A model generated the notes under the pieces. The model ran no database searches. It was given only the letters and a program-made list of their open reading frames with translations, and was not told where the DNA came from. Positions 33,499 through 46,205 of a DNA stretch of 64,000 nucleotides are shown here, in pieces. Source of the DNA: Lota lota (Eukaryota; Chordata; Actinopteri; Gadiformes; Lotidae); NCBI GenBank assembly GCA_026745465.1, contig JACYXH010000133.1:37501-101500 (forward strand). The letters are read 5' to 3'. Every line of letters starts with the position of its first letter. Position 1 is the first letter of the stretch. A program made the position numbers and the translations under genes.

Positions 33499-36400
33499 GA
33501 CACCCCGGAGGAGCCTGGTGAGGGACAAACAGTCTACCTACGAGAACAGCACCCTTACCTTTATCTCAAGGTAAACGGGGAGACCACCAGGTTCTTAGTG
33601 GACACCGGAGCCACTGTCTCCACCATAAGACAACTCAAAGGGAAACCCCCCCCCCCTTGTCCACCAACACCCTCACCACCGTAGGTTTCTCCGGGGTCCC
33701 AGATGAACTGTCCTTTACGCCACCCTTGAAGTTGGACTTCCCACCTCACACCCTGTATCACCCGTTCCTGTACTCTCCTGCCTGTCCAGTCAATCTGCTA
33801 GGCAGAGACCTGCTGTGTCGACTGAAGATTACAGTGCGCTGCCTGGGGACCACCGAAACCATTACTCATGGGTCCCAAGGCCTCTTTCCCCTGGTCGTGA
33901 CACCACCCCCGGCCCATCGATCTCTGGAAGTGTATTGGCTCAGACTGATAACCTCAGACGATTCCCCCTCCATCCTCACGGATTTCAAAGTATGGAAAGA
34001 CTGGATATTCACCCAGGGCACGTTCTACCTACCCAAAGAACCCCCACACACCACCCTGGCAGTGTTCAATGTACCCCAGGACATCTACCAAGAAGAATGG
34101 GACAAATGGATGCAAGACACACGCCAACTATGCACCCATCAAGACATCTATGTAGGAGAAGCCGGAGTTGCCGCCCACGCCGTACTTCCCCCAGCCCTCG
34201 AGGACTGGTACAAAGCAGAAGGAGGGGCTCCACACCTCACCCTGGCGGTCGCAAACCATTATCTCCCCGCCGCCTTAGGGCCAATGGTTGAAAAGGGACT
34301 AACTAGCGAGTGGGTCCCAACAGACAATCCTCTTCTACACAAACAGCGAGATGGGGAGATGATCCGAATCACCACCTGCAAGCGACCAGCAGATGGTATA
34401 GGAGAGCACATCAGCCGAACAGACCTCTCGCGCCCCCCGAGTCCGAAATGGACCTGGATGTGGAACACATGCTGCAGGCCCTCCCTCCTCAGCTGTGGGC
34501 AACCGGACCATACGACATGGGAAGAACTCAACACCAAGTAACGATCCCCTTGAAGAATGGAGCGTGCCCAGTCTGGATTCCCCAGTACCCAGTCGGACCC
34601 GAAGCGGATGATGGTATCACCAACACCATCACCGGACTCAAAGCAGCTGGCGTCCTCATCCCCTCTACATCGCCATGGAACACCCCCATACTCCCCGTCA
34701 AAAAGGCAGACGGAAAAACATGGAGAATGGCACACGACCTCCGAGAGGTGAACAAACGAACAGATGGACCGCCCGAAAAAGTCCCCAACCCCCAAGTAGC
34801 CCTACATCACCTGAAACCCTCTCACAAGTGGTTCTCAGCCATTGACTTGGCCAACGCCTTCTTCTGTATAAAACTGGACCCCTCCTCTCAAGACATCTTC
34901 GCCTTCACCTGGAAAAAAGAACACCTGACGTATACCCGCATGCCTCAAGGATACCGAAGCACCCCGACCCTGTTCAATGGCCTGGTTCACCAGGACCTCA
35001 AAGGTGTGGACGTCCCTGAAGACTCAGTCATTATCCAATACGTTGATGACATCCTCATCGGAGCAGAAACTAAGGAAGGATGCCTGGAAGTCACCCGACG
35101 AGTGCTGGAAGCCTTAGCGTTAGCAGGATACAAGTGCAAGCAAGAGAAGCTCCACATCGCTCGACCGTCGGTCATCTTCTTGGGACGCCGCATAGGCGAA
35201 GACTTGAGAGGGATGACCGAGGACACCAAACAGTCCATCCTGACGCATCCCAAACCCCGGACAGTCCAGCAGATGATGGCATTCCTGGGCCTCTGTAACT
35301 ATAGCCGGCAGTATGTGCCCGACTACACCGAGAAGACTGTGGAATTGCGACGACTGATCACCGTGCAAGGAGCCCGGAATCTCAAAGCATATCTCCAATG
35401 GAACCAAGCCGCGGAGGAAGCCTTCGCACACCTGAAAGGAGCTCTATTCAACGCATCCTCGTTACAAGCCCCTGATTATGACAAGCCCTTTCACATAGAT
35501 GTCACCCACAGAGGAGAACACATCGGTGGAGTCCTGTGGCAAAAAGACAAAGGAACCCGAAGAGTGTTACATTACCACAGCTCCACATTCAGCCCCAGCG
35601 AAAACGGACTGCCGACTTGTGCCAAACACTTACTGGCGACGGCCCGAGTATTGAGCAAGACTGCGGGTATAACCCTCAACCACCCGACGGTAGTCCATAC
35701 AGCCCACGGGGTTAAAGAGACAGTAGACTCCTCCGCCTTTGCCCTAACCACCGCCAAGAAGACCCGCACCCTGGAAGAGATACTCCTGAGCCCCAATGTC
35801 ACGTACAGTACCGAGGGAGTAAAAGTTTCTGACGACCTGTGTGGGGGACAGGACGGGACACCACACCACTGTTGGCCTCGAATCCAGGCGGAACTCAAAC
35901 TCCGACCTGACCTCCACGGGGACCCTCTGACAGGTCCCAAAGAAGTCTGGTACACAGATGGATGCTGTTACAAAAACGAGAAAGGCGACAACATTGCCTC
36001 ATGGGCAATCGTGACACAAAACTTCAACGGTCACCACCAGACGCGGAGAAGCGGACTGGAAACCGACAAGCCCTCCGCCCAACGGGCTGAACTAAGAGCC
36101 ATGGTCGAGGCCCTGGAGGACAGCAAAGGCCTACGACTTGACATATACACCGACAGAAACTACGTCTATGAGTTAGTGCATGTCAACGCATCCCAAGCGG
36201 TGGAAAGAGGAATGAAGACCTCGGCTGGAAAACCGCTAGAACACGGAGACCTGCTCACCCGCCTACTAGCCAGCATCGGCTACCCGGAGACCCTGGCTGT
36301 GATCAAGTGCAAAAGCCACGTGAAGGGAAACGAGGTGACCACACAAGGGAACAATGCAGCCGACGAGGCAGCCAAAGCAGCTGGAGGGTATCGGCCACCT

Positions 36401-37798
36401 GCCATGCAGTTCCTACAAACCCCAAGTCCGGCGGTTAGCGGCAACGCACAGGACATCAAGGAGATGCAAGCACACGCCAGCGCCGAAGAAGAAAACTACT
36501 GGCTACACCAAGGATGCCGGAGAGACGACAGCGGAGTTTATCGGGCTCCGGATGGGCGGCCGGCCCTGACAACCAAGGCACTGACCCTGATGATCCACGC
36601 AGAACACTCCAGGCACCACCTTGGGCCTCGCCTGACCATTGACCCAATTGACAGCCACTGGTGGCACCCCCAGACATTGGCCCACGCCCGGCTCCAGTTG
36701 GCCAGCTGTGTGACATGCCAACAACACAATCCTCGACGAGGCTGTAAACCCCCTCCTGGCCGCTTCCCCGTTCCCCACCTACCCTTTCAAGAACTTTGTA
36801 TCGATTACACCGACATGGGGAGGGATCATAGGGTCCAAGGGTACCGTTACTTATTAGTCATAGTCTGTCGATTCTCGCATTGGGTAGAGGCGTTCCCAAC
36901 AAAAAAAGAGGACGCCGCGTCCGTTATAAAAGCGTTAATAACCGAAATCATACCTAGGTGGTGCTTTCCACACAAATTATGTTCAGACAACGGGTCTCAC
37001 TTCATGAACCATTTATTACAAAAAGTAGAAGCCGGACTGGGGATCTCCCACCGGTTTGGGTCCGTTTATCACCCACAAAGTCAGGGAGTTGTTGAGAGGG
37101 CCAACCAAACTCTGAAACAGACACTTAGTAAAGTGCTCCAGCACAATAGGGTTCCCTCAGACACAAATATGGCGAGAGATGCGTTGCTGGCCTTAGTCGA
37201 CCAGCACAAAATGTCTTGGCTGTCTGCGTTACCACTGGCCCTTATGGCTATCAGAGCCGCACCACATGCGCGAACGGGACTCTCCCCGCATGAACTTATT
37301 ACTGGGAGGCCGATGCCGGGGCCGTACACACCTCCCGAGCCACTCTCAGACCAATTAGACAATCAGTTGACAAGTTATTGTGTGGCTCTAACTCAAGTTT
37401 CTCGAGCCCTGTATACCCAGGTTACCTCTACAGCACCTCCACTTGACCCGGCGACCCAGATCCTTCCTGGCCAATGGGTCTGGGTTAAGGCAGTGAAACG
37501 ATCTTTCCCTGATCCCCGGTGGAGAGGCCCCTATAAGGTACTGTTGGCCACTCCTTTTTCTGTTTCAATCCAGGGGAACCACGGAAGCCGGTGGCATCAC
37601 CTGAAGCGAGTCCGCAGAGCCGACCCGCCCTGCATAACCCCGGACCCAGGGCCGGAACAGAGCCATGCAACGGATACGGACAATGGCACGGGACCACGAT
37701 TCCCAGTGGGTGGTGAGGACCCTAGTGGGAGGAGCAGCCCTCCTGTTGGTCCTGTTCTTAGGTCTAGCATGGGGGGCCGCAACTCCCACCTTCACTGA
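33499..37798 (+). CDS. pol: Retroviral pro-pol region (fossil element)
   Basis: The protease signature [10 protein letters not shown] is at about 33,597. Reverse transcriptase ([24 protein letters not shown] at about 35,040), RNase H ([10 protein letters not shown], about 35,949) and integrase follow. The integrase zinc region (HSRHHLG ... CVTC) and core (DYTDMG, SDNGSHF, VVERANQ) are readable, with a C-terminal basic tail. The gag-pro-pol frames differ, as is known for many retroviruses. The pol frame itself is long and open over 1,100 codons, fitting the young age. Confidence 0.9.
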
Positions 37799-38246
37799 TC
37801 ACAACCCTAGGGAGCCGGTCCCGGATGAGGGAACGAAGCGCCTGGAACGGCGGGACAAAAGAGCCATCGGCACTACCCAGAACCCGTGTGACCGCTATGG
37901 GGGTGTCAGACTCCAATACACCCCCGGGACTAAGACGGTCTTCACCTTTGACTTATGCAGTGTGGTAAGCTGTACCCCTGCCCATGACCTGGCTGGGTGG
38001 CATCACTATGATTTGTATTTGTTTGGTTTCCCAGGTGGCGCCCCGGGCAGAGGAGGGACATGGTGTGGCACCTGGGTCTCTGCTGCTGTTTTTGTAGGCA
38101 TAGTAACCTGTTGTGGCTGCTGTTGCATTCCCTGTCTGCGGGCCCTCATCACCCGTCTGATCTCCACGGCGTTCGCCAGGGACGGCGACCCGGCCCTTCA
38201 ACTGCCCTTGCTCCACCCGGAGGAAGGCGAAGGGCCGGAGGAGTGA
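37665..38246 (+). CDS. env: Short env-like frame (fossil element)
   Basis: A 193-codon frame overlapping the end of pol, as env often does. It has a hydrophobic signal-like segment ([16 protein letters not shown]), a furin-like basic stretch (RRDKRAIG), and a C-terminal membrane anchor followed by a Cys-rich tail ([18 protein letters not shown]) typical of gamma-type transmembrane subunits. Total length is about a third of a normal Env, so receptor-binding and fusion functions are not expected. Confidence 0.7.
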   Translation: MQRIRTMARDHDSQWVVRTLVGGAALLLVLFLGLAWGAATPTFTDHNPREPVPDEGTKRLERRDKRAIGTTQNPCDRYGGVRLQYTPGTKTVFTFDLCSVVSCTPAHDLAGWHHYDLYLFGFPGGAPGRGGTWCGTWVSAAVFVGIVTCCGCCCIPCLRALITRLISTAFARDGDPALQLPLLHPEEGEGPEE

Positions 38247-38284
38247 GACCTCCAATGAGGCTCTTGCTACAGGAAAACCGCTGA

Positions 38285-38605
38285 CATGATTGCTCCGCTG
38301 ATCCCCGCCCCCAGAGAAGACGTTGAATAAATGAGCGTGATGGCCTGCCCATGGCGCAGGTGGCTCCTGAGTTCCTCTGGGTGGCGTTCCTTTTTTCCCC
38401 TTGCATGCTTCTCGACAGTGTAAGATACCACCTGTATGAGTTGTATGAGTGCTCCGCTGATCCCCACCCCCAGAGAAGACGTTGAATAAATGAGAGTGAA
38501 GGCCTGCCCATGGCACATGTGGCTCCTGAGTTCCTCTGGGTGGCGTCCCCTGTTTCCCCTTGCATGCTTATCGACTGTACTAGATACCACCTGTATGAGT
38601 TGTTC
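38285..38605 (+). repeat. Tandem 160-bp duplication at the element 3' end
   Basis: Two near copies begin TGCTCCGCTGATCCC (38,289 and 38,450). They share AGAAGACGTTGAATAAATGAG, GTGGCTCCTGAGTTCCTCTG and GATACCACCTGTATGAGTTG. They lie between env and the 3' LTR. Direct repeats in this position are known in several retroviruses and sometimes serve RNA export; no such role can be shown here. Confidence 0.85.
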
Positions 38606-38782
38606 ATTGTTATTACCTTGTTTGACGGGGTGAGGACGTATGTGTCCCGCTATTGGGGTTGGTCTGGTTTTACCTCCACTTAAGGGAGGATTTTCCGTTC
38701 CATCTCATCCTGGATTTGTATAAGCGGTATGAGGGTTTTTTCCACTTTTGTTGAAGTGATCTTTTGATCACTTGAGAGGGAT

Positions 38783-39268
38783 TGTTGTAGAAAAAACGCG
38801 TAACTCGATATGTCTGCCGAGTTGTAACCTGACACTTCTACCGAGGCGAACGACACCTTGTGGAGCGCGGCCATAACGACACCTTGTGAAGCACGGCCGT
38901 ATGTAAATCTACAGTATGCGGCCAAGATACTGTTGCATTCCCCCAACGGAATAGTGCCCATGGAACACTAACCCCCCCTCAACGAAGACCCCCAGCTGAG
39001 GAGAGGGGAACATATAACCAATTTCCGAAGGGAGCTCGCTCTCTTCTCCGGTGTTCTCTCGCGGGTCCACATCTTCAAAGACGTGAACTCATCGACAAGA
39101 ATACAGCGCGCTGTAGAGATTGTAGCATGTATCGAGATTTGACATTTTTGTGTTCTATATTAGCATTGGAATAAAACTCCATACCGCATAATTAATTCGA
39201 CTTGCATCTTTGCTTCTTTTTACCGGGTTTCCAAGTTTAACATCGTCGTGCCTTTTTAAATAACAACA
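38783..39268 (+). repeat. 3' LTR of the endogenous retrovirus
   Basis: 486 bp, identical by eye to the 5' LTR, preceded by a purine-rich CTTGAGAGGGA tract. The target duplication CTAA follows at 39,269-39,272. Confidence 0.93.
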
Positions 39269-39272
39269 CTAA

Positions 39273-39695
39273 TGATATTACTATGTTTTAGGACATACTC
39301 ACAGTAGATCAGTGGCATGTTGGAAGTTTGGGATCTCTGTTCCGTTCAAAACCCACGAGTCTTATAAAGCGTTGCCAGCCTGATCTCTTCTACACGGCAT
39401 ATCCTTGCGTGACGCCTTCCTATCTATAGCCCTTGTTGTCGTTTGGTTTCATTGTATGTAGATAACACTACCGGTGGTCTAAAAGACCATGCACTGTGTT
39501 TTTCGGGATATAGTATCTGTCATCATAAGATAAAAGCACCCACCCCCCCCCCCACACACACACACACACACAGTTCAACCTAACCATGGCCCCCCGCCCT
39601 TTCCCCCCCTTCCCTCCCACCACCCATTGCATAAAGCGGATGTTCATTACATTAGATAGGAAGTGGTTCTGAAAAATATGGATACAACTTGTATT
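39273..39695. other. Flank of the retrovirus, no gene seen
   Basis: Mixed sequence with a C run and (CA)n at 39,540-39,570 and a C/T-rich stretch (39,590-39,625). No coding or repeat family was recognised. Confidence 0.6.
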
Positions 39696-39704
39696 TATCT
39701 ACTA

Positions 39705-40755
39705 CTTACCTGGACTTGGTACAACCCGTCTCTTATATAACTTTAATAACGTGTGTGAAGCCCGCTCACCTGGACTTGGTACAACCCGTCTCTTATATAA
39801 CTTTAATAACGTGTGTGAAGCCCGCTCACCTAGACTTGGTACAACCCGTCTCTTATATCACTTTAATAAAGTGTGTGAAGCCCGCTCACCTGGACTTGGT
39901 ACAACCCGTCTCTTATATCACTTTAATAAAGTGTGTGAAGCCCGCTCACCCGGACTTGGTACAACCCGTCTCTTATATCACTTTAATAACGTGTGTGAAG
40001 CCCGCTCACCCAGACGTGGTACAACCCGTCTCTTATATCACTTTAATAACGTGTGTGAAGCCCGCTCACCCGGACTTGGTACAACCCGTCTCTTATATCA
40101 CTTTAATAACGTGTGTGAAGCCCGCTCACCCGGACTTGGTACAACCCGTCTCTTATATCACTTTAATAACGTGTGTGAAGCCCGCTCACCTGGACTTGGT
40201 ACAACCCGTCTCTTATATCACTTTAATAACGTGTGTGAAGCCCGCTCACCTGGACTTGGTACAACCCGTCTCTTATATCACTTTAATAACGTGTGTGAAG
40301 CCCGCTCACCTGGACTTGGTACAACCCGTCTCTTATATCACTTTAATAACGTGTGTGAAGCCCGCTCACCTGGACTTGGTACAACCCGTCTCTTATATCA
40401 CTTTAATAACGTGTGTGAAGCCCGCTCACCTGGACTTGGTACAACCCGTCTCTTATATCACTTTAATAACGTGTGTGAAGCCCGCTCACCCGGACTTGGT
40501 ACAACCCGTCTCTTATATCACTTTAATAACGTGTGTGAAGCCCGCTCACCCGGACTTGGTACAACCCGTCTCTTATATCACTTTAATAACGTGTGTGAAG
40601 CCCGCTCACCTGGACTTGGTACAACCCGTCTCTTATATCACTTTAATAACGTGTGTGAAGCCCGCTCACCTGGACTTGGTACAACCCGTCTCTTATATCA
40701 CTTTAATAACGTGTGTGAAGCCCGCTCACCTGGACTTGGTACAACCCGGCTCAAG
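39705..40755 (+). repeat. 60-bp minisatellite, about 17.5 copies
   Basis: Each unit is exactly 60 bp (TGGACTTGGTACAACCCGTC, then TCTTATATCACTTTAATAAC, then GTGTGTGAAGCCCGCTCACC). Units differ by one or two bases (ATATAA or ATATCA, AACG or AAAG, CTGG or CCGG), with identical neighbours in runs. The unit length is a multiple of three and holds no stop in two frames, which creates long spurious frames of 20-residue repeats. Nothing suggests it is translated. Confidence 0.97.
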
Positions 40756-40782
40756 GCGATGGCGCGGTAGAGTGACCTCAAT

Positions 40783-41385
40783 CACACCTCAGTACAAAAT
40801 GCTAACCCCCACTACAACCTGTCAATCCCACACCAGTACAACATGCTAACCCTCTACCACAACCTGTCAATCCCACACCAGTACAACATGCTAACCCTCT
40901 ACCAAGATCTGTCAATCACACACCAGTACAACATGCTAACCCTCTACCAAGATCTGTCAATCACACACCAGTACAACATGCTAACCATCTACCACGACCT
41001 GTCAATCATACACCAGTACAACATGCTAACCATCTACCACGACCTGTCAATCACACACCAGTACAACATGCTAACCCTCTACCACAACCTGTAAATCACA
41101 CACCAGTACAACATGCTAACCCTCTACCACAACCTGTCAATCACACTTCAGTACAACATGTACAACACCTCAGAACAACATGCTAACCCCCACCACAACC
41201 TGTAAATCACACACCAGAACAACATGCTAACCCTCTACCACAACCTGTCAATCACACCAGTACAACATGCTAACCCTCTACCACAACCTGTCAATCACAC
41301 ACCAGTACAACATGTTAACCCTCAACCGCGACCTGTCAATCACACCAGTACAAAATGCTAACCCTCTACCACAACCTGTCAAGGA
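40783..41385 (+). repeat. About 45-bp minisatellite, roughly 13 copies
   Basis: The unit is CACCAGTACAACATGCTAAC followed by CCTCTACCACAACCTGTCAATCACA, with variants (GATCTG, CACGACC, CAGAACAAC). It adjoins the 60-bp array after a short spacer and runs into a GGA-rich tract. Confidence 0.95.
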
Positions 41386-43183
41386 GGAGAGGAGGAGGAG
41401 AACGAGGTAGAGGAAGAGGTAGAGGAGGAGGATTAGGGAGAGGTAAATAAGGAGGTATCGATATAGGAGGAGAAGGAGGAGGCAAAGGTAGCCATATAGG
41501 AGGAGGAGGTAGAAATAAAGTAGGTAGAGATAGAGGAGATAGAGATAGAGGAGGAGGTAGAGATGGAGGAGATGGAGGCAGAGGAGGAGGAGGAGGAGGA
41601 GACCAGAGGCTAGATTCTGACTGATTTCTTCAAAAAGTATACTAATTGATTTTTGTTTTTGCAGTCTGCTGAATTTTTTAACAGTAACTAATAAAGATTT
41701 TCTTCATCTTACCTTTGTGATTCTGTTCTGATTTGATATTTTGATAACCAATCATTACATTCATTGTCCAGAATGACACACTCTACTGTAAGCATGTTCT
41801 TACAGTAAGAGTTTTTATCTATTTTGGCAAAACTCATAATTGTACTGATAATAAAAATGAGTTAGAATCAGGTTTACCTAGCTAATTCACTATTTATATG
41901 TGATATATTTACTGTATTGTATCATGGCAACAGTCTTTATATGTGCTGTTAGATTGCAGCCTATTGTGGGACTACTGCATATTTTTTACTTCTTTTAAAA
42001 ACCTTATCTTATATCACTTTAATAACGTCTGTGTGTATGTGAATGTATGTGTGGGTGTGTGGGTGTGTGTGTGTGTGTGGGTGTGTGGGTGTGTGTGTGC
42101 ATGCCATCTTGACTTGGCCCCTTTCTGAATACCTGCCTGTAAAGGGTAGATGCAAGATAAGAAGGAAAAAACACATAAGAATGCAACCCAACAAGATGAC
42201 TCATTTAAGATAAATGAAGGGAGAAAATAACCCTGCCTATCAAACCCATGATAAATTATTACATTATAGATACTAAATGTTCATTGATTGTTTTCCCTTA
42301 CTAGTTCGTATAACCTTTAATGCTATAAAATCATTAACAGTAGCAGTCATGTTGAACATTTTCCATTTGAGTTACAAAATAAAATATACCGTCCATTTGT
42401 ATGAATGCTTCTGATTAATGAATAGCAATTGCATTTGTACACTTCTATGTCAATAAGTATTCACATTGACTTCCAACTGTAAAGGATGAGGAGGTAGAGG
42501 AGGAGGAGGAGCAGGAGGAGGAGGAGGAGCAGGAGAAGAAGGTAGAGGAGGAGGTGGTAGATGAGGAAGTAGAGGAGGAGGTAGACTGATTTCTTTTTTA
42601 CAACAAGCCTAAGAACAGATTTTAGTTTTTGCAGTCTGCTGAATTATTTAACAGTAACTAATAAAGATTTTCTTTATGTTACCTTTGTGATTCTGTTCAT
42701 TGATTTGATCAATGATAACCGATCATGACATCTATTGTCCAGACTAACAGTCTTCTGAAAGCATTTTCTTACAATAAGAGTTTTGATCTATTTTGGCAGA
42801 ACTCATAATTGTACTGATAATAAACATGAGAAACCCTTCCAACAGTGTTCAGCATGACTTGTGATGGGACCTGGGTTGTGAGTACAGCCCAAGTGGACCT
42901 CATTGACAGGACAATACTGTAAATATGCTGTTCTGTATCAAACTCAATTACAACAACAAGTGGTGACAGTTCACACACCTTGCTGTGCTGTGCTGAGTTA
43001 GAAGTAGGTTTATCTAGCAAATACACTATTTATTTATGATATATTTACTGTATTGTATCATGGCAACAGTCTTTACATTTAGTGTTAAATTGCAGCCCAT
43101 TGTGGGACTACTGCCTATTTTCTATCTTTTTTAAACATTCTCTTATATCACTTTAATAATGTTTGTGTGTGTGCGTGGGTGTA

Positions 43184-43227
<44 letters not shown>

Positions 43228-44385
43228 ACATCTTGCCTTGGTACCTTTCTGAATACCTGCCTGTAAAGGGTAGATACAAGATAAGAAGGTAAAAGCACAT
43301 AAGAATGCAACCCAACAAGATGACTCATTGAAGAGAAATGAAGGGAGAAAATAACCCTGCCTATCAAACCCATGTTAAATGATTATATTATAGATAGTAA
43401 ATGTTTGTTTGATTTCACTTACTAGTTCATATAACCTTTAATGCAATAAAATCAACAGTAGCAGTCATGTTGAACATTTTCCATTTGGGTAACATAATAA
43501 ACTGTACCGTCCATTTGTATGAATGCTTCTGATTCATGAATGGCAATTGCATTTGTACACTTCTATGTCAACAAGTATTCACATTGACTTCCAACTGTAA
43601 AGGAGGAGGAGGTAGAGGAGGAGGTAGAGGAGGAGGTAGAGGGGGAGGAGGAGCAGGTAGAGAAGGAGGTAGAGGAGAAAGTAGAGGAGGAGGAGGTAGA
43701 AGAGAAGGTAGAGGAGGAGATGGTAGAGGAGGAGGAGGAGGTAGAGGAGGAGGTAGAGATGGAAGTTGAGAAAATCACAGGCGAGATGCAGACTGATTTC
43801 CTTTTTACAACCAGCCTACGAACAGATTTTTGTTTTTGCAGTCTGCTGAATTATTTAACAGTAACTAATAAAGATTTTCTTTATGTTACCTTTGTGATTC
43901 TGTTCATTGATTTGATAAATGATAACCGATCATGACATCCATTGTCCAGACTAACAGTCTACTGAAAGCATTTTCTTACAATAAAGGTTTTGATCTATTT
44001 TGGCAGAACTCATAATTGTACTGATAATAAACATGAGAAACCCTTCCAACAATGTTCAGCATGACTTGTGATGGGACCTGGGTTGTGAGTACAGCCCAAG
44101 TGGACCTCATTGACAGGACCATACTGTAAATATGCTGTTCTGTATCAAACTCAATAACAACAACAAGTCATGACAGTTCACACACCTTGCTGTGCTGTGC
44201 TGAGTTAGAAGTAGGTTTACCTAGCAAATACACTATTTATATATGATATATTTACTGTTTAGTGTCATGGCAACAGTCTTTACATTTACTGTTAAATTGC
44301 AGCCCATTGTAGGACTACTGCCTATTTTTTTTCTTTTTTTAAACTTTCTCTTATATCACAATATTTGTGTGTGTGCGTGGGTGTA

Positions 44386-44437
<52 letters not shown>

Positions 44438-45425
44438 CGTGCCATCTTGCCTTGGTACCTTTCTGAATACATGCCTGTTAAGGGTAGATACAAGATAAGA
44501 AGGTAAAAGCACATAAGAATGCAACCCAACAAGATGACCCATTGAAGAGAAATGAAGGGAAAAAATAACCCTGCCAATCAAACCCATGATAAATGATAAC
44601 ATTATAGATACTAAATGTTCATTGATTGTTTTCTCTTACTAGTTCGTATAACCTTTAATGCTATGAAATCATTAACAGTTGCAGTCATGTTGAACATTTT
44701 CCATTTGGGTAACATAATTAACAATACCGTCCATTTGTATGAATGCTTTTGATTCATGAATGGCAATTGCATTTGTACACTTCTATGTCAACAAGTATTC
44801 ACATTGACTTCCAACTTTAAAGGAGGAGGTAGAGGAGGAGGAGGAAGAGGAAGAGGAGGAGCAGGAGGAGGAAAAGGTAGAGGAGGAGGAGGTAGAGGAG
44901 GAGAAGGTAGAGGAGGAGGTGGTAGATGAGGAGGTAGAGGAGGAGGAAGAGGAGGAGACGGTAGAGGAGGAGGTAGAGATGGAAATTGAGGAAATCAAAC
45001 TCAATTACAACAACAAGTGATGACAGTTCACACACCTTGCTGTGCTGTGCTGAATTAGAAGTAGGTTTATCTAGCAAATACACTATTAATATATGATATA
45101 TTTACTGTTTAGTATCATGGCAACGGTCTTTACATTTACTGTTAAATTGCAGCCCATTGTGGGACTACTGCCTATTTTCTATCATTTTTTAAACGTTCTC
45201 TTATATCACATTAATAGTGTGCGTGTTAGTGTTTTTGTATTTTATGAATACCTGCATGTAAAGGGTAGATACAAGATAAGAAGGAAAAAAACATTAGAAT
45301 GCAACCCAACAAGATGACTCATTGAAAAGAAATGAAGGGAGAAAATAACCCTGCCTATCAAAGGTAGAGGAGGAGGAGGAGGAGGAGGAGGAGGAGGAGG
45401 AATTCAGAGGTGAGATGAGGACAGA
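41386..45425 (+). repeat. Tandem 1.1-1.2-kb blocks with purine tracts and GT runs
   Basis: Three long copies and a partial fourth. Each holds a GGA/GTA-rich purine tract (41,386-41,600; 42,483-42,590; 43,602-43,770; 44,820-44,990; 45,363-45,405). Next comes TTTTTGCAGTCTGCTGAATT with AACTAATAAAGATTTTCTT. A TTATATCACTTTAATAA(C/T)GT string leads into a (GT)n run (42,025-42,105; 43,163-43,225; 44,365-44,435), then CAACCCAACAAGATGACTC. Period by the string CTTCCAACTGTAAAGGA is about 1,118 and 1,218 bp. No gene is visible; the units could contain a 3' UTR-like AATAAA piece. Confidence 0.92.
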
Positions 45426-45900
45426 TTTATATTTTTTCAGCAAGCCTACAAACTATGATTTTTTGCAGTTTGCTGAACAAATATTAATTACATAGGAACT
45501 ACAGTAAATCACACCATTTATTGTGCTGTACTGAGTTAGAATTACCTAGCAAACTTCACTATTTACATAATAATATATTGACTGTTTTTTGTCATGGTAA
45601 CAGTCTTTATATTTACTGTTAAATTGCAGACAATTTGGCAACCCAGTAAAGAAAAGAGAACTGATATTTTAAAAAAGGAGAAAAAATATCAAATGTTTAC
45701 ACTATTTAATGATTATGTAACATGTAACAAGAATGCATGAATATATTTTGAAGGAGATTTGTTTCATTTTGGCAAGAATCTGTTGCTGTGCTTTGTGTGT
45801 AGAGGTTTGAGAATATGAGCTATAGTTTCAGAAAACTCATTCAAACAAATGAGAAAAAGTGTATTTGTGTCTTCATTGATTGTGTTCCTGTTGGTCCTAC
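45426..45900. other. AT-rich spacer, no gene seen
   Basis: Partly related to the left-hand blocks (TTTACTGTTAAATTGCAG at about 45,610), then unique AT-rich sequence. Frames are short and featureless. Confidence 0.6.
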
Positions 45901-46205
45901 TGTAAAGAAGGAGCTGCATCAGTGACTTAGTGTCTCTACATGCTGTTTGAACCATCAAGTGTCTCTTTGTTTTTCTCTGAGTCATGGAACAGCAGCCTAT
46001 GAGAGGTTAGTCTGGGAGGAGTATAAACTGGGAGGGGAACTGGTCCAACTGGTTGGTTCACAACATCATTTCCTTGTTAATGAGTCTGACGGTTTGGTTG
46101 TTGTTCACTTCATTACAGCAGGAAGAAGACAAAGGTACTGTACTCAACTCTGATCCATGATATATCATAAATATGCATAACTTTGAAACTTATCAATAGG
46201 TTAAT
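45900..46205 (+). repeat. NLR-locus block, copy 1
   Basis: Contains GGAACTGGTCCAACTGGTTG, ACAGCAGGAAGAAGACAAAG and GATATATCATAAATATGCAT. The same block recurs at 47,395-47,620 and, shortened, at 57,868-58,020 and 58,820-58,960 inside the NOD-like receptor gene introns. It begins with a CTGTAAAGAAGGAGCTGCAT stretch shared with 46,630 and 52,040. It is likely the upstream or intronic sequence of duplicated receptor genes rather than coding DNA. Confidence 0.8.

Larger units (their letters stand above)
28968..39268 (+). mobile_element. Endogenous retrovirus, 10.3 kb, very young
   Basis: LTRs of 486 bp at 28,968-29,453 and 38,783-39,268 (TGTTGTAG...TAACAACA) appear identical and are flanked by the 4-bp duplication CTAA (28,964-28,967 and 39,269-39,272). 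The primer-binding site at 29,456-29,473 equals the tryptophan-tRNA site known from avian sarcoma-leukosis viruses. Order: LTR, long repeat-rich leader, gag, pro, pol, short env-like frame, purine-rich tract, LTR. gag, pro and pol look largely open, and the gag/pro/pol frame changes may be ones the family uses. The env-like part is far shorter than usual, so it is not a complete virus. Identical LTRs imply very recent integration. The pol type is gamma/epsilon-like. Confidence 0.93.

Noticed and set aside
31296-33528. Several 60-200-codon frames opposite or beside retroviral gag
   Set aside because: Composition-driven shadows of the long Pro/Arg-rich gag frame; no recognised accessory protein.
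39700-40760. CRISPR-like array
   Set aside because: Units abut with no unique spacers and the host is a vertebrate.
39689-40849. 386- and 339-codon frames of perfect 20-residue repeats
   Set aside because: Unit length 60 bp is a multiple of three with no stop. No start context, splice signals or codon evidence of translation.
43536-43778. Gly/Arg-rich and Ser/Thr-rich frames
   Set aside because: Translations of the GGA-rich purine tract.
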